The position numbers and the translations under genes are program-made. 64,000 nt of DNA from Pelagibacterales bacterium SAG-MED49. Its GTDB lineage: Bacteria; Pseudomonadota; Alphaproteobacteria; Pelagibacterales; Pelagibacteraceae. Location of the stretch: contig JACWEQ010000001.1 of the NCBI GenBank assembly GCA_014653365.1, positions 124,001 through 188,000 on the forward strand, given 5' to 3'. Positions within the stretch are counted from its first letter, which is position 1. Each line of letters begins with the position of its first letter. The notes under the pieces are model-generated. The model saw nothing but the letters and a program-made list of their open reading frames with translations. It was not told the DNA's origin and searched no databases. Below, piece by piece: positions 29,586-38,780 of the stretch.

Positions 29586-30419
29586 ATGGAAACAAAAAAA
29601 TCTTTAATTACATATAAAAGCTTATTTATTTCAGATGTGCATCTAGGAACTAAAGGATGTCAGGCAGATAAATTATTAGAATTTTTTAAATGTTCAAGGT
29701 CAGAGAATTTATATCTAGTAGGAGATATAATTGACGTGTGGGCTATGCAGAAAACGTTTTATTGGCCTCAATCACACAATGACGTAATCCAAAAAATTTT
29801 AAGAAAAGCGAGGCATGGTACTAAAGTATTTTATATAATTGGAAACCATGACGAGGTTTTTAGAAAATTTATACCAATGCATTTTGGGGATATCAATATA
29901 GTTAACAGAGTTATTCATGAGACACCGCTTGGAAAAAAATATCTCGTAGTCCACGGTGATGCTTGGGATGGTGTAATGAAATATGCAAAATGGTTATCTA
30001 AGTTAGGGTCAGTTGCATATGAACTATTACTTAAATTAAATAATATTATAAATTTCTTTAGAAAATTAAGAGGAAAAAGTTATTGGTCTCTCGCAAAATT
30101 TTTAAAATATAAAGTTAAAAATGCAGTTAAATATATTGGTGAATATGAAAGAACAGTATCAGATTATGCCAAAAGAAAAAAATTTGATGGAATAATTTGT
30201 GGTCACATACATCATGCAGAAGACCAAAATTTTAATGGTGTTAATTATTTAAATTGTGGAGACTGGGTAGAGTCTTGTACTGCATTAGCTGAAAAATATG
30301 ATGGAACCTTTGAAATTATTTATTGGGATAATGTTAGGAAAGAATTCGTAACAGAGGATAAAGAGAAAAAAGAAATAGAAAAAAAATACAACGTAGAAGA
30401 TTTAAAGCGAGCTTCTTAA
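29586..30419 (+). CDS. plcP: PlcP-like metallophosphoesterase (lipid-remodelling phospholipase C)
   Basis: Calcineurin-like phosphoesterase of the UDP-2,3-diacylglucosamine hydrolase superfamily. The 277-aa protein has all metal-binding motifs: 'SDVHLGTKG', 'GDIIDVW', 'IGNHDE', 'VHGDAWD' and 'CGHIHHAE'. Adjacent to a family 4 glycosyltransferase, it matches PlcP, which removes phospholipid head groups under phosphate starvation so that diacylglycerol can be glycosylated. LpxH of lipid A synthesis is the alternative from fold alone; the neighbourhood favours PlcP. Confidence 0.82.
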   Translation: METKKSLITYKSLFISDVHLGTKGCQADKLLEFFKCSRSENLYLVGDIIDVWAMQKTFYWPQSHNDVIQKILRKARHGTKVFYIIGNHDEVFRKFIPMHFGDINIVNRVIHETPLGKKYLVVHGDAWDGVMKYAKWLSKLGSVAYELLLKLNNIINFFRKLRGKSYWSLAKFLKYKVKNAVKYIGEYERTVSDYAKRKKFDGIICGHIHHAEDQNFNGVNYLNCGDWVESCTALAEKYDGTFEIIYWDNVRKEFVTEDKEKKEIEKKYNVEDLKRAS

Positions 30420-30421
30420 GC

Positions 30422-31426
30422 GTGAAAATTTTAATCGTAACAGATGCATATTTTCCACAAGTGAATGGTGTAGTTCGAACTCTCCATGAAACTGGTGAAA
30501 TTCTTAAATCTCAAGGTCACACAATTGAATATATTACTCCTCAACAATTTCTTACTGTGCCTATGCCTAAATATAATGAAATTAGATTATCATTAAATGT
30601 TTGGCCACGTGTAAGTAATTTAATTAATTCAATTAAACCTGATGCAATACATATTGCAACAGAGGGACCTCTTGGTTTTATGGCAAGAAGGCATTGTATT
30701 AAAAAAGGCTTAAAATTTACAACAAGTTTTCATACAAGATTTGATAAATACATTAAACTTTATATGCCTATCATTCCAGCAAAATGGTCAGAAAAATTTT
30801 TATGTAACTTCCACAATAAAGCTGAAAGAATTTTAGTAACAACAGAGTCTATGCGTGATGAGTTAATAGCGCTAGGTATCGATAACAATAAAATGGTTAC
30901 ATGGACTAGGGGAGGTAATCATGGTGCATTTAAAAATCCTGTTAAAAGAGATTTGCCTTATAAAAGACCTATATGGATATACGTCGGTAGAGTTGCAGTT
31001 GAAAAAAATATTAAAGCATTTTTAGATCTAGATCTCGAAGGCACTAAAGTTATAATTGGAAAAGGTCCTAACTTAAACAAATTAAAAAAAAAATATCCAA
31101 ATGATTTTTTTTTAGGTGAAAAAACTAATGGAGAATTAGCATCTCATTTCGCATCATCTGATGTTTTTGTATTTCCTAGTAAAACAGATACTTTTGGTAT
31201 TGTGGTTTTAGAGTCTTTAAATTGTGGAACACCAGTTGCTGCCTACCCTGTTACAGGCCCGAAAGATATATTAGGTGGGAGTAACATAGATACATTAGAT
31301 AATGATCTTAAAGCTTCTGCACTTAAGGCATTAAAAATTAGTAGAGAAGATTGTTTAGAATTTGCTAAAAAATATAGCTGGGAAGAAACAGCTAAAATAT
31401 TCTTCGAGAATATCTCCCCTAATTAA
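30422..31426 (+). CDS. agt: Agt-like family 4 glycosyltransferase for glycolipid synthesis
   Basis: Probably transfers a sugar to diacylglycerol to make phosphorus-free glycolipids. The 334-aa GT-B protein starts 'ILIVTDAYFPQVNGVVRTL', has 'IHIATEGPLG', 'TTSFHTRFDKY', a donor-domain start 'WIYVGRVAVEKN' and the EX7E-type motif 'KTDTFGIVVLESLNCGTPV'. Starting with GTG two bases after plcP, it forms the plcP-agt pair known from marine bacteria. Sugar specificity cannot be read here. Confidence 0.85.
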   Translation: MKILIVTDAYFPQVNGVVRTLHETGEILKSQGHTIEYITPQQFLTVPMPKYNEIRLSLNVWPRVSNLINSIKPDAIHIATEGPLGFMARRHCIKKGLKFTTSFHTRFDKYIKLYMPIIPAKWSEKFLCNFHNKAERILVTTESMRDELIALGIDNNKMVTWTRGGNHGAFKNPVKRDLPYKRPIWIYVGRVAVEKNIKAFLDLDLEGTKVIIGKGPNLNKLKKKYPNDFFLGEKTNGELASHFASSDVFVFPSKTDTFGIVVLESLNCGTPVAAYPVTGPKDILGGSNIDTLDNDLKASALKALKISREDCLEFAKKYSWEETAKIFFENISPN

Positions 31427-32156
31427 TATTTAAAACTAAAGATCTGAGTTTGTCGACTATTTGTCTATTATTTAATCTTTCTTCGTGTAGTGATGAAATT
31501 TTTTTTCCAATACTAAGCTTAAATGTTTGATTTTTTTTATTTAATAATTCTCGTATAAATAAAATTCTTCTTAAATTATTATTTACAAAACCTAATGTGT
31601 GAAAAAGTAAGCTATTTTTTCCAAAAAAACGTACAGGAATAATTGTAGCATTTGTCTTATTAATTATAGATCCAATTAATGGTTTCCATCTTCTTTCATT
31701 AGCCTCATTAAAAATTAGAGAAGAAGTTGCAACTTCTCCTGAAGGAAAGGTTATTAAAATTCCATTTGAATTTACGTGCTCAATTGCTTTTTTTTTAGAA
31801 ATGATGTTTTTTTTAATATCTTCTGTTAATTTTGAAAATTTAATTGGTAACAAGTATTCTCTTATTTGGTCAATTTGTGAAACTTCATCGTTAATTAAAA
31901 TTTTATAATCCTTTCGGATATCACATATTATTGAACAAATTATTAGTCCATCTAATAATCCAAATGGATGATTTGCAACTATTATACTTGATCCTGCTTT
32001 AGGTATATTGTCAACATTTTCTGCAATGTAATTTATTTTTAAAATATCTAAAGTTTTTTTCCAAAAATTATTTGATAGTTTTAATTCCTTGTAATTAACT
32101 TTATACAAAGATTTGATTTCATCAATTTTTGAAATTTTCTCTAAGATTTGCTGCAT
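31419..32156 (-). CDS. olsA: PlsC-type acyltransferase, possible OlsA (lyso-ornithine lipid acyltransferase)
   Basis: 1-acylglycerol-3-phosphate-type O-acyltransferase of 245 aa. The catalytic 'IIVANHPFGLLDG' (NHxxxxD type) is near residue 60, and 'ITFPSGEVATS' resembles the second substrate-binding motif. It directly follows an OlsB-like gene with a TAATG overlap; together they would N- and O-acylate ornithine to make phosphorus-free ornithine lipids. A general PlsC role cannot be excluded. Its 3' end overlaps that of agt by 8 bases. Confidence 0.75.
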   Translation of the reverse strand: MQQILEKISKIDEIKSLYKVNYKELKLSNNFWKKTLDILKINYIAENVDNIPKAGSSIIVANHPFGLLDGLIICSIICDIRKDYKILINDEVSQIDQIREYLLPIKFSKLTEDIKKNIISKKKAIEHVNSNGILITFPSGEVATSSLIFNEANERRWKPLIGSIINKTNATIIPVRFFGKNSLLFHTLGFVNNNLRRILFIRELLNKKNQTFKLSIGKKISSLHEERLNNRQIVDKLRSLVLNIN

Positions 32157-32983
32157 TAGTCCAAAATTTTATTTACATATTCTTTATTTATTTTTTCAAT
32201 TGGTAAAAAAATAAAAACATCTGTTGTCTTGAATTTATTGTCAATTACAGCACCTGTCCCGATAGATGCATTAAACTTTAAATATGCTTTGATTAAAGTG
32301 GGTAATTTTGCAAATAATCTAATATTTAAATTAATTTTCTTTTGGTAATCAATATTTACTCTATATTTTGGTAAAGCACTGACCGTAATGTTATCTGGCA
32401 TTTTGTGATGATGATTAAGATATATTAACTGATCCTCAATCTTGCTAACATTAGTGCTTAAGAAACTGGCTGTACCAAACAAAGCATCGATATTATTTTT
32501 ATTAATATAATGATGAATTTCTTTCCACATTAATTGTAGTACATTTTTATTTCTAAATTTTTGAGATATACATGATCGACTTAATTCAAGCATATTATTA
32601 TAAATTCTTGAATTTAATAAATTCTCTAAATTAAATTCATCGCAACTATAAAAACCTGATTTTTTTTCTGCAACAGATTGCCTAAGTAAACGATAAGTAC
32701 CTATTACTTTTGTTTTCGAAAATTTTGATTTTCTGTGGTTCACAATTATGTGATCTGCATAATTATCAAATTTATCAGAGTCTCTTCTAAAATTTCCTAT
32801 ATTTAATATAGGGTTTTTAATTCTTTCAGAGAAGAAGACTTTATATCTAAGTTTTTGTGCAAGTTTTATTTCACCTCTGCTTTCAGCTAGTTTCACATTA
32901 AACGTAGGTTTAAAAAAATCATAAGTATTAATATTAAACCTTTTGTTCTGATTAACTTTTCTTAATAGAGTATTTATTGTCAT
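32156..32983 (-). CDS. olsB: GNAT-type N-acyltransferase, OlsB-like (ornithine lipid synthesis)
   Basis: Likely L-ornithine N-acyl-ACP acyltransferase, the first step of ornithine lipid synthesis. The 275-aa protein belongs to the OlsB/hemolysin-like acetyltransferase group: 'EIKLAQKLRYKVFFSE' near residue 37, 'VIGTYRLLRQ', and 'LELSRSCISQKFRNKNVL' (core cofactor-binding region). The olsB-olsA order and position beside phoR and the glycolipid genes support a role in phosphorus-free lipids. The related N-acyl amino acid synthases remain possible. Confidence 0.78.
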   Translation of the reverse strand: MTINTLLRKVNQNKRFNINTYDFFKPTFNVKLAESRGEIKLAQKLRYKVFFSERIKNPILNIGNFRRDSDKFDNYADHIIVNHRKSKFSKTKVIGTYRLLRQSVAEKKSGFYSCDEFNLENLLNSRIYNNMLELSRSCISQKFRNKNVLQLMWKEIHHYINKNNIDALFGTASFLSTNVSKIEDQLIYLNHHHKMPDNITVSALPKYRVNIDYQKKINLNIRLFAKLPTLIKAYLKFNASIGTGAVIDNKFKTTDVFIFLPIEKINKEYVNKILD

Positions 32984-33003
32984 GAATCTTTGATAAAAGA
33001 TTC
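32984..33003. repeat. Inverted repeat in the olsB-phoR divergent region
   Basis: Perfect 8-bp arms GAATCTTT / AAAGATTC around GATA, immediately adjacent to the olsB ATG on the minus strand. As RNA it would form a stem just before the start codon; as DNA it could be an operator. The rest of the 71-base gap shows only weak TGTGTAAT-like half-sites. Confidence 0.4.
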
Positions 33004-33054
33004 ACATGTATTTAATGTTAAAAAATTATTTCAAATTTATTACACAATAATATT

Positions 33055-34203
33055 ATGGATTTACTTACTATTTTTTTTATTATCGTCATAATAGTATTAG
33101 GTTATTTTTTAGTTAAAAAAAATGTAAAACCTGAAAACACTGCTACTGTTGAAAACAAATCTAATAAAAACGATTTAAGTAAAAGAGTTATAATTGAAGA
33201 ATTAGAAGATCAATTTTTTGCATTAGATAGGTATAATCAAATTAAATATCTTAATAAAAGTGCAAAACAGCGATTTGGGCAAAATCTAATAGACAAAAAT
33301 ATATCTACTGTAATCAGAGATACCAAACTACTTGAGTCAATAGAAAAAACTATTGAGACACAGGTGACCCAAAATATTGACGTTGAAATTAACCTTCCGT
33401 CATATCAACTTTACAAAATTTACATCATTCCTGGACCTACATATTTGTTTCCAGAAAATAATTCTGTTGTTTTGTTTTTGAAAGATTTTACAGAAATTAC
33501 AAAAGCTCAAAAATTTAAAACAGATTTTGTTGCTAACGTTAGCCACGAGTTAAGAACACCTTTAGTCTCTATAAAAAGTTCTTTAGAAACTATTTTGGGG
33601 CCAGCATCAGATGATGCAAAAGCTCAAAAGAAATTCATGAAAATTATGTTAGATCAAGTTGTAAGAATGGAGAATTTAATTAATGATTTGTTAATATTAA
33701 GTAGAATTGAACTTGAAGAACATATCAAACCAAACCAAATTGTAGATATTAATGATATTGTTTTAAATATTAAAAGTAATTTTGAGTTACCTCTAAAAAA
33801 GAAAAAACTAAATTTAAAAGTTAATTTAATGCAGCCAACATTAGTGTATGGAGACACCGATAAACTTTTTACTGTTTTTTCTAACCTAATTGATAATGCA
33901 ATAAAGTATTCAGAGGAAAATAAAAATATAATAATAAAAAGTGAAGATTGTGATGGTAAGTTAATAGATAAACATTTAATGATTAGTGTAAAAGATTATG
34001 GAATAGGTATCCCACAGGAATTTATTCCAAGAATTACTGAAAGATTTTTTAGAGTTGATACTGAAAAAAGTAAAAAAATTGGTGGCACAGGTTTAGGGTT
34101 AGCAATTATGAAACATATAATCACCCAACATAGAGGAGATTATGAGATTCTTAGTTCTGTTAACAAAGGCACAGAAATAAAAATTTATCTTCTAACAAAA
34201 TAG
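33055..34203 (+). CDS. phoR: Phosphate-regulon sensor histidine kinase PhoR
   Basis: Senses Pst-mediated phosphate status and phosphorylates PhoB. The 382-aa protein has one N-terminal membrane helix (about 2-20), a PAS-like region ('LEDQFFALDRYNQIKYLN'), HisKA with 'VANVSHELRTPLVSIKSSLE', N-box 'NLIDNAIKYS', G1 'DYGIGIP' and G2 'GGTGLGLAIMK'. No large periplasmic domain, as in other PhoR proteins. It stands upstream of pst, divided from phoB by the transporter genes. Confidence 0.93.
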   Translation: MDLLTIFFIIVIIVLGYFLVKKNVKPENTATVENKSNKNDLSKRVIIEELEDQFFALDRYNQIKYLNKSAKQRFGQNLIDKNISTVIRDTKLLESIEKTIETQVTQNIDVEINLPSYQLYKIYIIPGPTYLFPENNSVVLFLKDFTEITKAQKFKTDFVANVSHELRTPLVSIKSSLETILGPASDDAKAQKKFMKIMLDQVVRMENLINDLLILSRIELEEHIKPNQIVDINDIVLNIKSNFELPLKKKKLNLKVNLMQPTLVYGDTDKLFTVFSNLIDNAIKYSEENKNIIIKSEDCDGKLIDKHLMISVKDYGIGIPQEFIPRITERFFRVDTEKSKKIGGTGLGLAIMKHIITQHRGDYEILSSVNKGTEIKIYLLTK

Positions 34204-34298
34204 CAAAAACTAAAAAAGTGTTAAAAATTAAATAAGATACGTTAATAATTTAACAAATCTTTTGTTGATTATTGTTACAGTTTATTTAAATTTTTTGA

Positions 34299-34907
34299 AT
34301 GTTAAAAATATTTAAAAGTATTTTAATTTCATTTGTTTTTATTTTCTCATCAATTTTGAATAGTTATTCTTTAGATATTTCAACAATTTTGAGAAATCAA
34401 CAATTAACCGTGTTTGATATAGGTGTCTTTAGATTGCAGGAGGATTTAAAAAAAACCTATCCGGTAATAAAGCAGCATTCTGCTGCTAAGTATGAGGAAA
34501 TTTATTTGGATGTTGTTTCATCTTGGTGGAGAAATAGTGTGGATATGCTTGTATCTATACCAATGAAAGAGGGCCTCGATAAATCTACTTATATGTCTGA
34601 CTCATTTAGATGCAGAAATATATTTAATTCTGTTAGGGACCATCTTTTAAAAGATCAAAATTTGAGTAATTATAGGTACACTATGGCAACAAGTTATCTT
34701 ACTTCAATATTCTCAACACCATCTAATTGGCCTAAATGGAGATACGATCCAATGGTATTAGAAGAACTTGTAAATTTAGTTAGACTTGAAGTTACTTTAT
34801 ACCCTACACCTGACCTCGCTTTTAGTAATGATTCTAATCCTGTTTCTTGCAAAGGGGGCTTAGAAACTGAAACTAATGAGATAGTTATCTCAATGAAATA
34901 CAACTAA
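34299..34907 (+). CDS. Exported protein of unknown function between phoR and pstS
   Basis: Unrecognised 202-aa protein. It has a hydrophobic signal peptide (about residues 1-24, 'LISFVFIFSSILNSYS') and is then soluble, with tryptophan pairs ('SSWWRNSVDM', 'NWPKWRY') and two cysteines (105 and 184) that could form a periplasmic disulfide. It lies between phoR and pstS, with the pstS Pho box starting 11 bases after its stop. The position suggests a link to phosphate capture; no function can be stated. Confidence 0.8.
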   Translation: MLKIFKSILISFVFIFSSILNSYSLDISTILRNQQLTVFDIGVFRLQEDLKKTYPVIKQHSAAKYEEIYLDVVSSWWRNSVDMLVSIPMKEGLDKSTYMSDSFRCRNIFNSVRDHLLKDQNLSNYRYTMATSYLTSIFSTPSNWPKWRYDPMVLEELVNLVRLEVTLYPTPDLAFSNDSNPVSCKGGLETETNEIVISMKYN

Positions 34908-34917
34908 AAAGTTATCA

Positions 34918-34971
34918 TTTTAACAAAAGTGTAACAAATCTGTAATATTAAAGATTCAATGAATTTGTACT
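34918..34971 (+). promoter_or_regulatory. Pho box and promoter of pstS
   Basis: Three 11-base units: TTTTAACAAAA, GTGTAACAAAT, CTGTAATATTA. The core 18-mer GTGTAACAAATCTGTAAT (34929-34946) matches 14 of 18 positions of the E. coli Pho box CTGTCATAWAWCTGTCAY by my count. A -10 candidate TGTACT lies at 34966-34971, about 40 bases before the preferred pstS start. Confidence 0.85.
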
Positions 34972-35013
34972 AGTCGATCATCTTTTAATTAATTAATGAA
35001 AGGATTAAAGATA

Positions 35014-36045
35014 ATGAAAAAACTAACTATAATAATTGCTTCACTAGTTGCACTAACAATTGCAACAGTTGCACAAGCAAGAGATCAAATAAAAATAGTT
35101 GGTTCATCTACAGTATTCCCTTATGCGACTGTTGTTGCTGAAAGATTTGGTGGTTCAGGATTTAAAACTCCTGTGATCGAATCTACTGGAACTGGTGGAG
35201 GAGCTAAACTGTTCTGTGCTGGTGTTGGTGAGAACCATCCAGATATAACAAATGCATCAAGAGCCATGAAAGATAAAGAAAAAGCTCTATGTAAAAAAAA
35301 TGGTGTTAATGAAATCGTTGAAATCGTAATTGGTAATGACGGTATTACTTTAGCATACAGCTTAGATGCAAAACCAGTAAACTTTACTAAAGAACAATTG
35401 TATTTAGCACTAGCTGCTCATACAGTTGTTGATGGTAAATTAGTTCCAAATATTTATAAAACTTGGGACCAAATTGACTCTAGTTTACCAAAACAAAAAA
35501 TTTCAGTAATGATCCCTCCAGGAACTTCTGGAACAAGAGATGCTTGGAATTCTTTGGTAATGAAAAAAGGTATGACTAAAGAAGCTAAAGCTCTTTACAA
35601 AGCAGGTTTTGAAGCTGGAAACAAAAAATATAAAAAACCACAAAAACTTTACAGAGAAGATGGTGCTGCAATTGAGGTAGGTGAAAATGATAGTTTAATT
35701 ATCCAAAAACTTACTCAAGATAAAGATATGTTTGGTTTCTTTGGTTTCAGTTATTTCTTAGCTGCTAAAGATAAACTTCAAGCTGCAAGTATTGAAGGTG
35801 GTCAACCTTCTTTAGAATCTATTCAAGATTACAGCTATGCAGTTGCAAGACCTTTATTTTTCTACGTTAAAAAGGCTCACGTTGGTGTGATCCCTGGTTT
35901 GCATGAATTTGTAAAAGAATTCACTACAACTAAAGCGATAGGTAAAAGAGGTTATTTAGCTGATATTGGATTAGTTCCATTAGATAAGAAGTTGTATAAA
36001 ACAACTAGAACTAATGCGAAAGATCTAGTTGCAATGGCTGATTAA
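35014..36045 (+). CDS. pstS: Phosphate ABC transporter, periplasmic binding protein PstS
   Basis: High-affinity phosphate-binding protein. I prefer the ATG at 35014 (MKKLTIIIASLVAL), which has AAAGGA nine bases upstream, over the track ATG at 34996; this gives 343 aa with a signal peptide ending '...VAQA'. The mature start 'IKIVGSSTVFPYA' and 'TGTGGGAKLFCAG' are typical phosphate-contact regions. It is followed by a terminator, then pstCAB. The gene has the less AT-rich look of very highly expressed binding proteins. Confidence 0.96.
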   Translation: MKKLTIIIASLVALTIATVAQARDQIKIVGSSTVFPYATVVAERFGGSGFKTPVIESTGTGGGAKLFCAGVGENHPDITNASRAMKDKEKALCKKNGVNEIVEIVIGNDGITLAYSLDAKPVNFTKEQLYLALAAHTVVDGKLVPNIYKTWDQIDSSLPKQKISVMIPPGTSGTRDAWNSLVMKKGMTKEAKALYKAGFEAGNKKYKKPQKLYREDGAAIEVGENDSLIIQKLTQDKDMFGFFGFSYFLAAKDKLQAASIEGGQPSLESIQDYSYAVARPLFFYVKKAHVGVIPGLHEFVKEFTTTKAIGKRGYLADIGLVPLDKKLYKTTRTNAKDLVAMAD

Positions 36046-36069
36046 TTAAATCTGGTTAACAAATAAAGA

Positions 36070-36099
36070 TTAAGGGGTCTTTTTAGACCCCTTTTTTTT
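36070..36099 (+). terminator. Intrinsic terminator between pstS and pstC
   Basis: Stem GGGGTCT / AGACCCC with loop TTTT followed by eight T's. It lies inside the pst operon, just as at aapJ/aapQ, and would let pstS be made in excess over pstCAB. Confidence 0.92.
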
Positions 36100-36132
36100 A
36101 AGAAGGTGTAAAATAAAACTTTAGGAGATTCT

Positions 36133-37518
36133 TTGAACTTAGTCATATTCATCTTTATAGTACTTCTTGGTTTTACTAGTTACTATTTTGGAAGAAAAAA
36201 AGCATACACAATTCAATCAACTAATAAAAGATTAACAGCGCTCCCACAATTCTATGGATACTATCTTGCTATATGGTGTGCTATTCCAGCATTTATTATT
36301 TATTCTTTATGGGCAATTTTTGAACCAACGATCGTAAAACTATTAATTTTAAGTGACTATGCAAATCAAGGTTATCTCGATGACGAATTAAATTTAATTT
36401 ATGAAAAGACAAAAGCACTTTCACGTGGTCAATTTACAGGAGAGGTTACATCTTTTATCCAAACATCTTCAGAAAAATATTTAAATCTTCGTTCAATAGC
36501 TCAAAGCTCAAAAGTTGTTATAGTTTTATGTATTATTATTGCTTCTGTAGCTTATGCATACAAAAGAATCTCATCGAATAATCGAACGAGAGAACCAGTA
36601 GAAAAGTTTTTTAACGCAGTTTTATTTACTGCTTCTTTAGCTGCAATTTTAACTACTGTTGGAATTGTCTTTTCATTGATATTTCAAACAATAGATTTTT
36701 TTAAAGTAATCCCTTTGTTTGACTTTGTTTTTGGAACACATTGGTATCCTGCAAAAGCTTTTGTAAGAGACTCCTCCGAGGCTTTGGATCCAACTATGTA
36801 TTCAGATACTTTTGGTGCGGTTCCAATTTTTGCAGGTACTTTTTTTATAGCTTTTATTGCAATGTGTGTTGCTATCCCAATTGGACTAATGAGCGGTATA
36901 TATTTAGCTGAGTATGCATCATATAAAGTGAGACAGTACGCTAAACCTTTAATAGAGATCTTAGCAGGTATACCAACAGTGGTTTATGGTTTTTTTGCAG
37001 CTTTAACTGTTGGACCATTTTTAAAAGATATAGGAACTGCAATGGGACTAGAAGTATCTGCTGAGAGTGCTCTTGCTGCTGGTGGAGTGATGGGAATTAT
37101 GATTATTCCATTTATATCTAGTCTTAGTGACGATGTTATTACAAGTGTTCCTCAAAGTCTTAGAGATGGAAGTTATGCAATGGGTGCAACTAAATCAGAG
37201 ACAATTAAAAAAGTTATTTTTCCTGCAGCCTTACCTGGAATTGTTGGATCAATATTATTAGGTGTTTCAAGAGCAATAGGTGAAACAATGATTGTAGTGA
37301 TGGCATCTGGATTAGCTGCGAACTTAACTTTAAATCCACTAGAGTCTACCTCAACAATTACTGCACAAATTGTTGTCATTTTAATTGGTGACCAAGCATT
37401 TGGAGATCCAAAAACGCAAGCTGCATTTGCTTTAGGTATGTCATTATTTATAGTGACTTTGTGTTTAAACATTGTGGCTTTAAGAGTAGTTAAAAAATAT
37501 AGAGAAAAATATGAATAA
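36133..37518 (+). CDS. pstC: Phosphate ABC transporter permease PstC (TTG start)
   Basis: Inner-membrane phosphate channel subunit. The 461-aa protein starts at TTG, supported by AGGAG six bases upstream and the hydrophobic N-terminus. An N-terminal extension with extra membrane helices precedes the permease core ('GTFFIAFIAMCVAIPIGLM'), and the EAA-type loop 'SLRDGSYAMGATKSETIKKV' is intact. The extended length is usual for alphaproteobacterial PstC. It overlaps pstA by 8 bases. Confidence 0.95.
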   Translation: MNLVIFIFIVLLGFTSYYFGRKKAYTIQSTNKRLTALPQFYGYYLAIWCAIPAFIIYSLWAIFEPTIVKLLILSDYANQGYLDDELNLIYEKTKALSRGQFTGEVTSFIQTSSEKYLNLRSIAQSSKVVIVLCIIIASVAYAYKRISSNNRTREPVEKFFNAVLFTASLAAILTTVGIVFSLIFQTIDFFKVIPLFDFVFGTHWYPAKAFVRDSSEALDPTMYSDTFGAVPIFAGTFFIAFIAMCVAIPIGLMSGIYLAEYASYKVRQYAKPLIEILAGIPTVVYGFFAALTVGPFLKDIGTAMGLEVSAESALAAGGVMGIMIIPFISSLSDDVITSVPQSLRDGSYAMGATKSETIKKVIFPAALPGIVGSILLGVSRAIGETMIVVMASGLAANLTLNPLESTSTITAQIVVILIGDQAFGDPKTQAAFALGMSLFIVTLCLNIVALRVVKKYREKYE

Positions 37519-38779
37519 AAATAAAGAAAAACTGTTAGCAAAAAGATATTCCTCAGAAAAAAGATTTCAGTTTTTGGGTAAAAGTGCAATTTTTATGGCA
37601 CTTCTGTTTTTAGCATTTTTTATATTTAAAATTTTTTCAACCGGTTATACGGCTTTTCAAAAAACTTGGTTGATAGTACCTGTCAATTTTGATGTTGAAA
37701 CTATGTATTTAGATGCAAATCCGTCCAAAGAGGATTTGGAAGACGCTGATTATTTTGAAATATCACTCCAGTCAATGTTTAACTTAGATAAAAATGCAAA
37801 TGAGAAACAGCAAAATGAATTAAAAAAAATGGTTTCTTATTTCTTTGAAAGAGAAATTAAACAAGAATTGATTAACGATCCAAGTTTACTAGGTAAAACA
37901 AAAGAGATTTATTTAACTGCATCAGATGATTTAGATCAGGTATTCAAGGGAAATTATCCAAGAGATTTACCTGAAAAGCAAAGAAGAGTTACTGATTATC
38001 AACTAAAAATTTTTGATCAACTTGTAGAACAAGGAAAAGTTGAAAGTAAATTTAATTTAAGTTTCTTTACTTATCCAGACTCTCGTGAAGCTGAGTTAGC
38101 TGGTATTGCAAGTTCATTTATGGGTTCTATATTTTCAATTTTAGTTTGTTTAGCTATTGCTTTTCCAGTAGCTGTTTTAGCAGCAATATACTTAGAAGAG
38201 TTTGCCCCCAAAAATAGATTTACAGATTTTATTGAGGTAAATATTAATAATTTAGCAGCAGTACCATCCATTGTATTTGGTCTTTTAGGTTTGGGAATTT
38301 TATTAGCAGTATTTCAATTACCAAGATCAACACCTTTAGTTGGTGGAATAACCTTATCTTTGATGACTTTGCCAACGATTATTATTGCTTGTAGAGCGTC
38401 TTTAAAAGCAGTGCCACCAAGCATAAGAGAAGCAGCTCTAGCAATGGGAGCTAGCCGTATGCAAACTACAATGCATCATACAGTACCTTTGTCAATGCCA
38501 GGTACGCTGTCAGGAACTATTATTGGATTAGCTCAAGCATTGGGTGAAACAGCGCCATTAATTTTAATTGGTATGGTAGCTTTTGTAAACACTATCCCCG
38601 GCTCACCAATGGACCCTGCTGCAAGTTTGCCTGTTCAAATTTATATTTGGGCTGAAAGTGCTGAGAGAGGATTTGTTGAAAAAGTTTCAGCTTGTATAAT
38701 GGTTTTACTTGGTTTTTTAATAATTATGAATTTGTTCGCACAAATAATAAGACATAAATTTGAAAAAAAATGGAGTTAA
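37511..38779 (+). CDS. pstA: Phosphate ABC transporter permease PstA
   Basis: Second phosphate permease subunit. The 422-aa protein has an N-terminal membrane helix, a long charged loop (about residues 50-185), then the permease core with '[17 protein letters not shown]' and EAA loop '[20 protein letters not shown]'. The insert is typical of alphaproteobacterial PstA. pstB starts one base after its stop. Confidence 0.95.
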   Translation: MNKNKEKLLAKRYSSEKRFQFLGKSAIFMALLFLAFFIFKIFSTGYTAFQKTWLIVPVNFDVETMYLDANPSKEDLEDADYFEISLQSMFNLDKNANEKQQNELKKMVSYFFEREIKQELINDPSLLGKTKEIYLTASDDLDQVFKGNYPRDLPEKQRRVTDYQLKIFDQLVEQGKVESKFNLSFFTYPDSREAELAGIASSFMGSIFSILVCLAIAFPVAVLAAIYLEEFAPKNRFTDFIEVNINNLAAVPSIVFGLLGLGILLAVFQLPRSTPLVGGITLSLMTLPTIIIACRASLKAVPPSIREAALAMGASRMQTTMHHTVPLSMPGTLSGTIIGLAQALGETAPLILIGMVAFVNTIPGSPMDPAASLPVQIYIWAESAERGFVEKVSACIMVLLGFLIIMNLFAQIIRHKFEKKWS

Positions 38780-38780
38780 T

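Noticed and set aside
29586-30419. LpxH (UDP-2,3-diacylglucosamine hydrolase) as the name for this metallophosphatase
   Set aside because: Motifs alone allow it, but coupling to an Agt-like glycosyltransferase, a lipid kinase and a possible Pho promoter fits PlcP better. Kept as an alternative in the entry.
34204-34298. Pho box upstream of the exported protein at 34299
   Set aside because: Only scattered TTAACA and TGTTACAG pieces without the 11-base direct-repeat spacing; not enough to call.
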